Source: a virus. From it: DNA of 64,000 bases. This document shows, in pieces, positions 1 to 8,060 of the stretch. Within the stretch, counting starts at the first letter, position 1, and every line of letters starts with the position of its first letter. The stretch is from the IMG/VR virus record IMGVR_UViG_3300033149_001159, positions 1 to 64,000 of that record, one strand, 5' to 3'. The notes under the pieces are model-generated. The model saw nothing but the letters and a program-made list of their open reading frames with translations. It did not search any database and was not told the DNA's origin. Made by a program: the position numbers and the translations under genes.

Positions 1-1
1 G

Positions 2-418
2 CTATCAGGCGAACCCTGGAAAAAGGTTGAGCGCAACCCACACCAGCGCAGAAGCGGGCGGGATGCCCTGGACAGAAACGCAACATCCTCTTGGGGGCTC
101 GCTGGGTACGTCAAAAAGAACGCGGGTTGGCGTTATCAGACAGATGTAATCACCGGTAATAGCAAACCCTATATGTCACACAGCGAGCGTACTGAACACC
201 CAACCCAAAAGCCCGTAGCGGTTGTATCTACACTTGTCGGGTGGCTAACAAACCCCAACTATGTAGTCTGCGACCCCTTCATGGGTTCAGGGACAACCGG
301 CGTGGCCTGCGTCCAAACAGGCCGCAAGTTCATAGGAATCGAGATTTGTGAAGACTATTTCAACATCGCCGTGAAACGAATCTCAGAAGCACAGCAACAG
401 ATAAGGCTAGGAATATGA
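2..418 (+). CDS. DNA methyltransferase, C-terminal part (5' end outside window)
   Basis: The reading frame is open from the first bases of the window, so only the C-terminal 138 residues are seen. It carries the SAM-binding motif I of amino-methyltransferases (DPFMGSGTTGVACVQTGRKF) followed by the usual GIE strand. The catalytic DPPY-type motif, which comes first in this class, must lie upstream. The family methylates exocyclic amino groups of adenine or cytosine in DNA. The last ~50 residues are almost the same as those of the methyltransferase ending at 62151, so the two are paralogues. The 3' end overlaps the next gene by 4 bases. Confidence 0.9.
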   Translation, partial: LSGEPWKKVERNPHQRRSGRDALDRNATSSWGLAGYVKKNAGWRYQTDVITGNSKPYMSHSERTEHPTQKPVAVVSTLVGWLTNPNYVVCDPFMGSGTTGVACVQTGRKFIGIEICEDYFNIAVKRISEAQQQIRLGI

Positions 419-966
419 ACGAACAAGCCATTCGCTGGTTAGCCGACGCAACCCACATGACGCTGTTTGGGGTCACTATCCAGCAAGTGTGGCAGGACCT
501 ATGGCTGTGGGAAAAGCTCTTGAATCAACACGAAGTGAAGACCATTGTAGAAATAGGCACTAAGCATGGTGGGTTGTCTCTGTTCCTACAGTGTCAGGCC
601 ATTCAGAGAAAGCTGAGATTTGCGACGGTTGACTTGCATCCTTACAAGGCAAGCCCGCTGGCCTTACGATTGGGGCTCATAGACAACTTCTTCTTGGGAA
701 ACGTCTTTGAGCACTGGGGGGCGACGCTGAGGGAGTTGCTTGGAAGTTGTGCCCATCCAGTGATTCTATTCTGTGACGGCGGTGACAAGCGCATGGAGTT
801 TGACTGGTTTGTTCCTAGCCTACAAGCAGGGGATATAGTGGGCGTTCACGATTGGGGGATGGAGTTCTTTGAAGAAGACGCGTGCCACAAAGAATTGTTA
901 ACACCCATTCTCTGGAGCGAATGTGAGGCATTGGATAGCTGGACTAGGTTTTGGGAGGTAAAATGA
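415..966 (+). CDS. CmcI-like SAM-dependent methyltransferase
   Basis: This 183-residue protein shows a Rossmann glycine-rich loop (VEIGTKHGGLSLFL, about residues 45-58), a later acidic strand (ILFCDGGDK) and a GDIVGVHDWG strand. This arrangement is typical of the CmcI/rhamnosyl O-methyltransferase group, which methylates hydroxyls of sugars or small molecules. The substrate cannot be read from the sequence. A sugar aminotransferase follows about 650 bases downstream, so sugar tailoring is a reasonable inference. Start and stop overlap neighbours by 4 bases. Confidence 0.7.
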   Translation: MNEQAIRWLADATHMTLFGVTIQQVWQDLWLWEKLLNQHEVKTIVEIGTKHGGLSLFLQCQAIQRKLRFATVDLHPYKASPLALRLGLIDNFFLGNVFEHWGATLRELLGSCAHPVILFCDGGDKRMEFDWFVPSLQAGDIVGVHDWGMEFFEEDACHKELLTPILWSECEALDSWTRFWEVK

Positions 967-1175
967 GACAACACATTGAACGAAACGGAGTTTGGACGCA
1001 GAAGCGGTCTGTGGGCAAAGAAAAGGGCTACAACCTATGCGAGAACTGTAGGTTCTTCAAGCCAGGCAGTCCTGAGAACTGTAAGCGGGTTATTGGCCTG
1101 GGAAACTTCTGTAAGGCAACTAATATGGTAGTCGTGGTCTGGAGTTGCCCATTGTTCGAGGTGGCCGATGATTAA
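963..1175 (+). CDS. small cysteine-rich protein (zinc-binding likely)
   Basis: The ATG at 963 is preferred over an in-frame TTG at 951 because GGGAGG at 953-958 is well placed for it and gives an ATGA overlap with the previous stop. The 70-residue product has a CENC pair and three further cysteines (NCKR, FCKA, SCPL), consistent with a structural zinc site. No function recognised. Confidence 0.65.
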   Translation: MRQHIERNGVWTQKRSVGKEKGYNLCENCRFFKPGSPENCKRVIGLGNFCKATNMVVVVWSCPLFEVADD

Positions 1176-1392
1176 AGAAAGCGGGGTCGCGACGTGGATA
1201 TGCGATTGTTGTCAGAGGGAGGCTGTCATCCACGGGCAGGGCCGACCAGATGGGTGGGCGTGGGTGCGGATTTATGTAGAAGGCACTGTTTTGGATCACT
1301 TGTGTCCGACTTGCGCTGTGGCTATTGAGCACGCCTTGGTTCGAACGATAAAAGAGCTGAACGCCAGGAGACAGAATGAAGTTCAATCTTGA
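1168..1392 (+). CDS. small zinc-ribbon protein
   Basis: A 74-residue protein with CDCC near the N-terminus and CPTC about 35 residues later, spacing that suits a single zinc ribbon. GAGGTGG lies just before the ATG. It overlaps both neighbours, as in a translationally coupled operon. The role is unknown; such proteins are common in phage accessory regions. Confidence 0.65.
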   Translation: MIKESGVATWICDCCQREAVIHGQGRPDGWAWVRIYVEGTVLDHLCPTCAVAIEHALVRTIKELNARRQNEVQS

Positions 1393-1645
1393 AACGGCTA
1401 AAATTGTTGATGGAGCTTTGCACCTAGTCATCTCAAACGATAGGGGCGACCGTGTCGAAAGGTATTGTCCTTTGAAGCGTGCGATTTACGGCAAGGACAA
1501 TGAAGACATGGACAAGAAGTGGACAGAAGAGCTTGTTAGCCACGCCGTTCCATTGATGAATTGGCTCTTGCAACGGCAGCCGCTAGAGAATGTGCGTGGC
1601 AGAATACTGGTGACACTTCGGGAGAAAGGCTATGACGTTGAATGA
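1376..1645 (+). CDS. hypothetical protein
   Basis: An 89-residue protein with no recognised domain. The start is supported by AGGAG 5-9 bases upstream and by overlaps of 17 and 14 bases with its neighbours. The sequence is a mix of charged and hydrophobic residues without a signal or membrane segment. Confidence 0.6.
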   Translation: MKFNLETAKIVDGALHLVISNDRGDRVERYCPLKRAIYGKDNEDMDKKWTEELVSHAVPLMNWLLQRQPLENVRGRILVTLREKGYDVE

Positions 1646-2804
1646 CCTTGCCATCTTTGGCAACAAACCAGCGTTTGACACCATACTCCACGTCGGTAGG
1701 CCTAACATCGGCGACCGCGCGAAGCTACACGAAGCCCTAGACAAGATGCTGGACAGAAAGTGGCTTACTAACGATGGTCCCTACGTCCAAGTGCTGGAAA
1801 ACAAAGTCAAGGAACTTCTGGGGGTTAAGCAATGCGTGGCGGTTGCCAATGGGACGCTGGGGCTAGAGATTGCGGCGCGGTCGCTGTTCAGCGCGGGGCA
1901 CGTGATAGTCCCATCCTTCACCTTTATAGCGACCGCGAGTGCTTTAGACTGGGTGTGGCTCAAACCTGTGTTTGCCGACATCGACCCAAGGACGCACGTC
2001 TTAGATCCAGAAGATGTTGAAGCTAGAATTACTGAAGACACAGTGGGTATTCTAGGAGTGCACGTTTGGGGAACCCCGTGTGCGCCACTAAGCCTAGAAG
2101 CTATCGCCAAGCGGCACGGCGTCAAAGTGTTCTTCGATGCGGCCCACGCCTTTGACTGCCAGCACATGGGCACTCAGATAGGGAACTTTGGGGAATGCGA
2201 AGTCTTCAGCTTGCACGCAACCAAGTTCTTCAACAGCTTTGAAGGCGGATTGATAACGACCAATGATTGTGAGCTGGCTGTGAAACTGCGCAGGCTCAGG
2301 AACTTTGGCTTTGTGGGGGACGGGACGCACAGCGTAGTGTCTGCGGGGACCAACGCCAAGATGAGTGAGATCCACGCCGCCGCTGCCTTGGTGAACCTGG
2401 AATCCCTGGGGGAGTTTGAGTCCCAGAATGCTAGCAATTATACCTACTACCGCGAATGGTTGCCCGAAGGGTTAAGGTTATACCCACTAGAACGCGCCAG
2501 CAACTACCAGTACATTGTAATCGAAGTTATGGAAGGCCCGCTAACAGCAGACAACTTGCGGAACATTCTGTGGGCGGAGAACGTCCACGCTAGACGGTAC
2601 TTTGCACCGCCGTGCCACAAGGTTTACCGCGCGCGGTACAACCTGCCGAATACGGACCTTGTGTCTAGCCGAGTTCTGGTGTTGCCAACTGGCATGGCAG
2701 TAGAGCGCCAGGACATTATGAAGATATGTGAGATTATAGCCTACTGCATGGATAACGCGGAAGAAATTGCCGAGAGGTTGAAGAATGAGCGGGAAGTGGT
2801 TTGA
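1632..2804 (+). CDS. DegT/DnrJ/EryC1/StrS-family PLP aminotransferase
   Basis: A 390-residue fold-type I PLP enzyme of near-normal family length. Visible hallmarks are the substrate loop VANGTLGLEIA, the VPSFTFIATASA segment, the FFDAAHAFD strand carrying the PLP-binding aspartate, and HATKFFNSFEGG with the Schiff-base lysine at about Lys198. The family transaminates nucleotide-linked keto-sugars, or in some members acts as a dehydratase. With glycosyltransferases and methyltransferases elsewhere in the window, a role in making a modified sugar is likely but inferred. One copy of the dispersed palindrome lies inside at 2625. Confidence 0.9.
   Translation: MTLNDLAIFGNKPAFDTILHVGRPNIGDRAKLHEALDKMLDRKWLTNDGPYVQVLENKVKELLGVKQCVAVANGTLGLEIAARSLFSAGHVIVPSFTFIATASALDWVWLKPVFADIDPRTHVLDPEDVEARITEDTVGILGVHVWGTPCAPLSLEAIAKRHGVKVFFDAAHAFDCQHMGTQIGNFGECEVFSLHATKFFNSFEGGLITTNDCELAVKLRRLRNFGFVGDGTHSVVSAGTNAKMSEIHAAAALVNLESLGEFESQNASNYTYYREWLPEGLRLYPLERASNYQYIVIEVMEGPLTADNLRNILWAENVHARRYFAPPCHKVYRARYNLPNTDLVSSRVLVLPTGMAVERQDIMKICEIIAYCMDNAEEIAERLKNEREVV
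2625..2638. repeat. dispersed palindrome copy 1
   Basis: TACCGCGCGCGGTA, inside the aminotransferase gene. Confidence 0.9.
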
Positions 2805-3078
2805 CGAACGGGACATCAAAGCCTTCAACATGATGATGGGTGCGGCCAGTAACGGTTGCCTGCCGCCGTACACGGTAGAGTTTTCCATCTACATTGGCAC
2901 CCAGGAAGAAGACTGGGATGGGGGCTATGACGACCACATCACGGCTATTATGCTGACCCAGCACGGACGGCCAGACGACAAGGAATATGTTTCCACTAAA
3001 TACCCATTCATCTTAGCCGTAGAAGACATCATCGAACAGATGAATGCCGCAGAAAAGTTGAAGGATGCCAAAGCCTAA
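2785..3078 (+). CDS. hypothetical protein
   Basis: A 97-residue acidic protein starting inside the 3' end of the aminotransferase gene (20-base overlap). No motif is recognised; it has no signal peptide or transmembrane segment. Confidence 0.6.
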   Translation: MSGKWFDERDIKAFNMMMGAASNGCLPPYTVEFSIYIGTQEEDWDGGYDDHITAIMLTQHGRPDDKEYVSTKYPFILAVEDIIEQMNAAEKLKDAKA

Positions 3079-3229
3079 GTGGGAAGAAGTTAGAGACGCT
3101 AGGGGTAAGCTGCTTTTTGAGATTGACGCAGAACGCGGCCTTGTTCGGGTTGTGTCGGGCGGGAAGCGGACCATTGTAGACTTGAAGGACTACGAGAAGG
3201 ACCAGAGTGACAAAGAAACCCATATTTGA
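3065..3229 (+). CDS. small hypothetical protein (54 aa)
   Basis: A 54-residue frame beginning MPKPKWEEVRDARGKLL, with AAGG before the ATG and a 14-base overlap with the previous gene. The sequence looks like a small beta-rich domain. It is the last gene of the left-end cluster; its stop codon overlaps the -35 box of the late promoter. Confidence 0.6.
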   Translation: MPKPKWEEVRDARGKLLFEIDAERGLVRVVSGGKRTIVDLKDYEKDQSDKETHI

Positions 3230-3254
3230 ACTTTGGGCCGTTATCTGCTATACT
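3226..3254 (+). promoter_or_regulatory. late-operon promoter (sigma70-like, extended -10)
   Basis: TTGAAC at 3226-3231, a 17-base spacer and TATACT at 3249-3254, with the extended -10 element TGC directly before it. The same TGCTATACT core occurs in the two rightward promoters at 54.0-54.3 kb. Transcription should start near 3261. Confidence 0.75.
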
Positions 3255-3260
3255 ATAAGA

Positions 3261-3501
3261 GATTACGCCGTTCGTTTCGACGGACGGTCGCGGGCAGGCG
3301 CGGTTGACTTCATGTCACGTTCTGCCCAGCTAAGGTCCTAATGGGTCGGGACTTGCTGTACGCATAAGGCCTATGTAAGCGGAAATGTGAAGGTACAGCC
3401 GCTAAAAGAATAGAAGACCGGCTAGACCGGCATAACGAGCGTCGAGAGAACGCCGAATTTCCACAGAGCGCCACAGAGCGCCGAAGGGATTCGGCGTTTT
3501 T
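3261..3501 (+). ncRNA. structured leader or stand-alone RNA before the late operon
   Basis: About 240 bases lie between the promoter and an intrinsic terminator, with no convincing gene. Several strong helices can be drawn: GGGCAG (3292) with CTGCCC (3322), enclosing TGAC/GTCA; GCTGTAC (3355-3361) with GTACAGC (3393-3399); and CCGG repeats around 3418-3430. A tandem CACAGAGCGCC repeat precedes the terminator. Only about 18 bases separate the terminator from the portal start codon, so this RNA is either a cis-acting leader controlling read-through into the 27-kb structural operon or an independent small RNA. It matches no RNA family I recognise. Confidence 0.55.
3479..3501 (+). terminator. intrinsic terminator upstream of the portal gene
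   Basis: CGCCGAA (3479-3485), loop GGGA, TTCGGCG (3490-3496), then TTTTT. An upstream copy of the left arm, AACGCCGAAT at 3449-3458, is complementary over 10 bases to 3489-3498 and could form a competing helix that absorbs part of the U tract. Confidence 0.8.
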
Positions 3502-3519
3502 GTTGTATTGGAGAACCCT

Positions 3520-4983
3520 ATGACTTATGACTTTCAAGGAATTGAGAGTGTCTATCCTACGCAAGACCCGCCCATCAAGCGGCTAAGGCGCAAGATTGCA
3601 GCATGGATAATGCGCAGCCCGTGGCCCAAGCCGCCGCCTGAGAGTCAAACTACCGTTCACGGGATCGGGGCGGGGACGCTCGACGAGCTTGCCAACCCAT
3701 TTTACAGAATTTCCAACAAGCGCAAACAAGTTTACCACGACCTTCGGGAAATGGACGCCACGGTAGATGAAGTTGCAACGGCCTTGGATATGTTGGCTGG
3801 CAATGCTGTGGCTACCCAATCTGGGGGAAAAGAACCGTTCACAATTGCCTACGTTGGGACTGTAGCAAAGTGGAAGAAGGACATGATTGAAAGGCTTCTC
3901 GCCCGCACGCGGTATGGCGAAAAGGCCTACGAGATCGCCAGGGGGACCCTGAGAGACGGGGATGACTTTCGGCAGTATGTAATCGACGAAGACCGCAACA
4001 TTGTACGGCTCATGTATATGCCGCCAGAATCAATGGTCAGGAACGAAGATTATACTGGCTCGTTGATGACTGGTTCACAGCGAGGGCAGTGGGCCTACGA
4101 GCAATTTGATCCCGTGACTGGACGATTCCTTGCAGGCTTCAAGCCGTGGGAGATTCTACACTCGCGGTGGAATCGTTCTGGAGCATCAGCCTACGGCAGG
4201 TCTTTGATTGCAACGGCCAGGACATCATGGCGGAAGCTTCAGTCGATGGAGGAAGCCCTTGTGATTAACTGGATCACCAGGGCATTTGCAAGACTCTTGT
4301 TTACCCTGGACGTAACGGGGAAGAGTCCAAAGGAAGCCCAGGCTGCTATTCGCGAATTTAAGCGCACGCTACAGACCCGAAAGATTGCCAAGGACGTGGA
4401 GGGAGTAGAACAACTATCTATCGTCAAAGACATTTTCGTGGGGCGTGCTTATCACGACATAGGGGGAAAGGCTCAGGAAGGACTTACTGACGCGAAGGTG
4501 CTCGACACGTCTAGTACGGGATACATGAACCTGTCGGCTATTAACTACTACCGCAGCAAGATCATTATGAGCCTAAGGACTCCAAGGGCTTATCTAGGGC
4601 TAGAAGAAGACATCAACGCGAAAGCCACGCTGGTGCAGGAAGATCGCCGGTATGCCAAGTTCATCATGCAGATTCAGGCAATGCTAACGCTAGGGATTCG
4701 CGAGACGATTAATTTGCAATTGGCACTTCAGGGCGTAGACCCTGCGAAAGTACACTACATTGTGGATTGGCCTGCGCAGGGCTGGACAGACCTGGTGGAG
4801 AAGAGTGAAGCATTGCTGAACTACGCCAAGGCGGACGAGATTCTGTTGCCGCTGAAGGCGATAGATTTGGAACACATCGCGACGACCCAGCAGGGAATGT
4901 CGAGTGTCCAATGGGACGCGATGAAGGAGAGAATAGAAAATGAATCAGTTCCTATGCCAGAACTGCGGGGAGCCGCTGACTAG
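3520..4983 (+). CDS. portal protein (T4 gp20-like)
   Basis: The 487-residue product resembles the gp20-type portal family in its C-terminal half, with INYYRSKIIMSLRTPRAYLG and EEDINAKATLVQEDRRYAKF, where the family has its conserved clip/wing segment. Portals form the dodecameric DNA channel at one capsid vertex. The ATG at 3520 is chosen because GGAG lies 6 bases before it; the upstream TTG at 3508 has no such site. It is the first gene of the head module, directly followed by protease, scaffold and capsid genes, the standard order. Confidence 0.88.
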   Translation: MTYDFQGIESVYPTQDPPIKRLRRKIAAWIMRSPWPKPPPESQTTVHGIGAGTLDELANPFYRISNKRKQVYHDLREMDATVDEVATALDMLAGNAVATQSGGKEPFTIAYVGTVAKWKKDMIERLLARTRYGEKAYEIARGTLRDGDDFRQYVIDEDRNIVRLMYMPPESMVRNEDYTGSLMTGSQRGQWAYEQFDPVTGRFLAGFKPWEILHSRWNRSGASAYGRSLIATARTSWRKLQSMEEALVINWITRAFARLLFTLDVTGKSPKEAQAAIREFKRTLQTRKIAKDVEGVEQLSIVKDIFVGRAYHDIGGKAQEGLTDAKVLDTSSTGYMNLSAINYYRSKIIMSLRTPRAYLGLEEDINAKATLVQEDRRYAKFIMQIQAMLTLGIRETINLQLALQGVDPAKVHYIVDWPAQGWTDLVEKSEALLNYAKADEILLPLKAIDLEHIATTQQGMSSVQWDAMKERIENESVPMPELRGAAD

Positions 4984-5122
4984 CGTCACTTACGTTAATG
5001 GCAAGATGGTGCTTCTGTGTAAGAAGTGTGGTCAGTTTGTAGAGTGCGAAGTGGATATTGCGGACAAACCGCTAACCGCCGACCGCGCTACGCGCGACCA
5101 TGTAAAGTGCTTGGGAGAATAG
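4940..5122 (+). CDS. small zinc-ribbon protein
   Basis: A 60-residue protein with CQNCG and CKKCG pairs 20-odd residues apart, forming a classic zinc ribbon. GGAGAG precedes the ATG. It overlaps the 3' end of the portal gene by 44 bases. Its job in the head module is unknown. Confidence 0.65.
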   Translation: MNQFLCQNCGEPLTSVTYVNGKMVLLCKKCGQFVECEVDIADKPLTADRATRDHVKCLGE

Positions 5123-5184
5123 GCGGCCACGGCCTGAGATAACGGGCTAACCGGCGCGAGTGGCCCCGCGCAAGAGGTTATGAA

Positions 5185-6858
5185 ATGCCGTACACCATCA
5201 CCGTTCGGGATAATGAATACTGTGTTTATCGCAAGGACAGTAACGGGAAGCCCTTTGGTAAGACTTTAGGGTGCCACCCCACGAAGAAGAAAGCCATTGC
5301 CCAGATTGGTGCGATTGAGAGTTCTGAGAAACGGGAGGAGGCGGGCGACCATATCTGTGTCTGCCCTGAGTGTGGGGCCAAGGTTACTGCTGAGATCGGG
5401 CAGAAGTGCAACGCAACGAAATGCCCAAAGTGTGGTGCGATGATGCGAGCGGAAGGGGCCCCGCGCCTAAGCAGGGAGGAGGCGAGCTACATGGTTATCG
5501 TAGAGGGCTGGCTGCCTAAAGGAATCAGCCAGAACGATTTGGACGACGGGGATTTCGCTTGGTTATCCAACGCCTACAAGAGTGGGAAGACGGACGATAA
5601 GTCTAAGGGCCGCAAACTGCCATACAAAGTGCATGGCAAGGTCAACCGTGCGGGCTGGAAGGCTGCGTGGAGGGCTGCGGCCCACCCAGGTGCTAGGCAC
5701 CCATCGTTTGCGGGCGGTCCTAGCCAACAGGCTGTGTTGAAGAAACTGCGGGCAGCAAAGCCAAAGGGGATTGAGATAGACGTGAAGAATCGGTTTACGG
5801 ATACGGAAGAGAACACACCAGCGGTGCTGATTGCATCTGAAAGGCCGCTAGAAATCTTAGAAGAGACACAGGGTGGTCTCAGGGTTGCGGGAGTAGCTTT
5901 GATTGACGGGGCCATCAGTAGCAACCGTCGCCTTTACACAGCAGAGTTCAATGATAGGTGCATGGAGGCGACGAACAAATACATGGCGGAAGGCGGGACC
6001 GTCACCATCTTCAGTCGGCATGGGAACGCAGTAGGGCGGAGCGGGCAAATGCCGACCGCCCTGCCGATTGGGAAGGTGTCGGCCCCGCTTTACCGAAAGG
6101 AAAGTGAGATTTGGTACAACGGGTTCATTGTCGATACGACCGAGGGCAACGATGTAATCAAGCTCATCAAGGCCGAGGTTATGCTTGCTACTTCCATTCG
6201 GGCCATATCCTACAAAAGCCGCATGCGTAGGATGAACGGCCAGGATGTTGAGGAGCTAATAGAAGCAACCATTGTTGGGATTGACACGACGGACGAAGCG
6301 GGAATCAGGGGTGCGGGCATCCGCGAGGTGCTTGAGGAAGCCCCACAGTTTGAAGAGGAGGAAGACATGGACTACGAGAAGATTACTATGGAGGAACTGC
6401 TTGAGCACCGCAAGGACCTTCTGGACGAGCATGCGGCAGCCGTTCAGGAAGCCATGCAGGTCAAGGTGGATGAGGCAGAGGCAAGAGTCGCGGAAGTAGA
6501 GGCCAAGCTCCAAGAAAAGGTGGGCGAGTACGACACCTTACTCGAAGAGAAAGGTGTTATTTCCGAAGCTGCGGAAGGTCAGGTCAAGGACCTGGCGCTA
6601 AAGCTCAAGATTGCCGAGGCAGCTAATTTTGGCGGGATGTCCGAAATTGTGCTCGAAGAGCTAACAAAGAAGGTGAAGTGCGAAGAGGACATTGAAAAGT
6701 ACCTGAAGGAAGCCAAGGACAAGGCTATGACGGTGATTCTGGGGCGGGCTAGCACCGCGAGCGCGAAGGGTCAGACCCTATTCACCGAAGAGGACAACGA
6801 ACCTAAACTGGATGCTGTGCAACGTGGCATTCTGAGATTCGTCGGGAGGGAAGAATAA
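5185..6858 (+). CDS. prohead maturation protease fused to scaffold
   Basis: A 557-residue multidomain protein. Residues 1-50 hold a short domain with a GCHPTKKKA motif. Residues about 58-90 contain a CPECG/CPKCG zinc ribbon. Residues about 105-195 form a further conserved-looking domain (DFAWLSNAY, GRKLPYKVHGKVN). Residues about 230-390 look like a gp21/S80-type serine protease, with candidate catalytic His in FSRHGN and Ser in TSIRAIS. From residue ~395 the chain is an acidic coiled coil like a scaffold. Such enzymes cleave the scaffold and capsid N-termini during maturation. A separate start for the scaffold part is described at 6367. Confidence 0.85.
   Translation: MPYTITVRDNEYCVYRKDSNGKPFGKTLGCHPTKKKAIAQIGAIESSEKREEAGDHICVCPECGAKVTAEIGQKCNATKCPKCGAMMRAEGAPRLSREEASYMVIVEGWLPKGISQNDLDDGDFAWLSNAYKSGKTDDKSKGRKLPYKVHGKVNRAGWKAAWRAAAHPGARHPSFAGGPSQQAVLKKLRAAKPKGIEIDVKNRFTDTEENTPAVLIASERPLEILEETQGGLRVAGVALIDGAISSNRRLYTAEFNDRCMEATNKYMAEGGTVTIFSRHGNAVGRSGQMPTALPIGKVSAPLYRKESEIWYNGFIVDTTEGNDVIKLIKAEVMLATSIRAISYKSRMRRMNGQDVEELIEATIVGIDTTDEAGIRGAGIREVLEEAPQFEEEEDMDYEKITMEELLEHRKDLLDEHAAAVQEAMQVKVDEAEARVAEVEAKLQEKVGEYDTLLEEKGVISEAAEGQVKDLALKLKIAEAANFGGMSEIVLEELTKKVKCEEDIEKYLKEAKDKAMTVILGRASTASAKGQTLFTEEDNEPKLDAVQRGILRFVGREE
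6367..6858 (+). CDS. nested scaffold protein (in-frame internal start)
   Basis: An ATG in the same frame as the protease gene (codon 395) is preceded by a perfect AGGAGG at 6356-6361, five bases upstream. Translation from it would give a 163-residue acidic coiled-coil protein without the protease. Phage lambda uses the same arrangement (C and Nu3) to make scaffold in excess. The SD may partly reflect the Glu-rich coding sequence, so use of this start is inferred. Confidence 0.6.
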   Translation: MDYEKITMEELLEHRKDLLDEHAAAVQEAMQVKVDEAEARVAEVEAKLQEKVGEYDTLLEEKGVISEAAEGQVKDLALKLKIAEAANFGGMSEIVLEELTKKVKCEEDIEKYLKEAKDKAMTVILGRASTASAKGQTLFTEEDNEPKLDAVQRGILRFVGREE

Positions 6859-6860
6859 TC

Positions 6861-8045
6861 ATGGAGAGGATTGGGACTGAAGTAATCCTTGGCGGGGGCG
6901 ACACCTACCGAGATTACATGAATGAGAGGCGGAAGTACAAAGATGCCCTGGTTAACAAGTGGCAGTGGCTGCTTGAGGGCACCAAGAAACAGAACCTGAA
7001 GAAAATCGACCGAAGTCTTTGGCCGACAATGGCGATGGTGTTCGAGAACCAGGTGCTTTCAACAGAACGGAGCCTGATGGAGGCCACAACCACGGGGGGT
7101 GTTTCTATGCCCACGCTGTACTCGTTGCCGATTATCCGCAACGTGTACCCGAACCTTATTGCCATGAAGATCGCAAGCGTCCAGCCGATGCCAATGTCGA
7201 GTGCGGGCGTTATGCAGATCTTCTACCAGGACTTTCAGCGAGAAGATGCTTCTGACGCTAGTCTGAAGGTTTCTGACTCTGACTATGCACTTGGCGCAGA
7301 AAACTCGGTGCCAAAGCGTGTGAAGATGGTAATCACGTCTGAGACCGTGACTGCCGTCAAGAACATTCTTGGAGCATCGTGGTCACAGGAAGTTCAGGAA
7401 GACGCGATGGGTTCGCTGAATATCGACGTAGAGTCTGAGCTGATCACGCAGATGTCCCTTGAGATACTAAGGGAGATTGACCAGATCGTCATCGCCGAGA
7501 TGTTGGCGGGCGCGACCGCTGGTGCAAGTACGTGGACATGGACGAACACGAGCACCTGGTCGAATCAGGAATGGTACAAAGGCCTAGGGCACGCGTTTGT
7601 GGACATGGAAGACGACATTTACGGTGCACGCTTCCGCAGCGGTCAGTGGATTATCGCTGGTCGAAACGTGGTGAAGTACATCCGCAAGATGTCAGACTTT
7701 GTGCCCGCACCGCGCAACCAACCGTTTGATCCGTTCAAGATGGGTGTGGAGAACATCGGGCGACTCACAGGATACTGGGACATTTACCTGACGAACTACC
7801 TGAATACAAACCGCGCCATCATGGGCGTGTATCCAAGGTCAGTAATCGATACGGGCTACGTGTTCTCGCCGTACATTCCACTCACGCCAATGCCGAAGAT
7901 CTACGCGGAATATGCTGCACATGATGATGCGACGTTCCCAGGCGCGTACTCGAACACCGACAAGTGGAGTCGAAACGTCCGCACGAGATATGCCAGGAAA
8001 ATGGTTGTACCAGAGCTCTTTGCAACGCTGACAATCTCTGCCTAG
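6861..8045 (+). CDS. major capsid protein (T4 gp23-like, HK97 fold)
   Basis: The 394-residue protein carries the segment PIIRNVYPNLIAMKIASVQP (about residues 92-111), very like the gp23 family signature near the mature N-terminus. Its position directly after protease and scaffold supports the call. The first ~65 residues are charged and could be a delta region removed on maturation. Gene order and length fit; processing is inferred. Confidence 0.9.
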   Translation: MERIGTEVILGGGDTYRDYMNERRKYKDALVNKWQWLLEGTKKQNLKKIDRSLWPTMAMVFENQVLSTERSLMEATTTGGVSMPTLYSLPIIRNVYPNLIAMKIASVQPMPMSSAGVMQIFYQDFQREDASDASLKVSDSDYALGAENSVPKRVKMVITSETVTAVKNILGASWSQEVQEDAMGSLNIDVESELITQMSLEILREIDQIVIAEMLAGATAGASTWTWTNTSTWSNQEWYKGLGHAFVDMEDDIYGARFRSGQWIIAGRNVVKYIRKMSDFVPAPRNQPFDPFKMGVENIGRLTGYWDIYLTNYLNTNRAIMGVYPRSVIDTGYVFSPYIPLTPMPKIYAEYAAHDDATFPGAYSNTDKWSRNVRTRYARKMVVPELFATLTISA

Positions 8046-8060
8046 ACGATAGGGGGGTCT

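Noticed and set aside
3207-3342. A 44-codon GTG frame running through the late promoter and into the leader RNA
   Set aside because: It overlaps the promoter, has no SD, and the DNA is better explained by RNA helices.
3261-3501. phi29-type packaging RNA, tmRNA, RNase P or 6S RNA
   Set aside because: Size and position before the portal gene made pRNA tempting, but the terminase is not phi29-like and none of the conserved cores of these RNAs was found.
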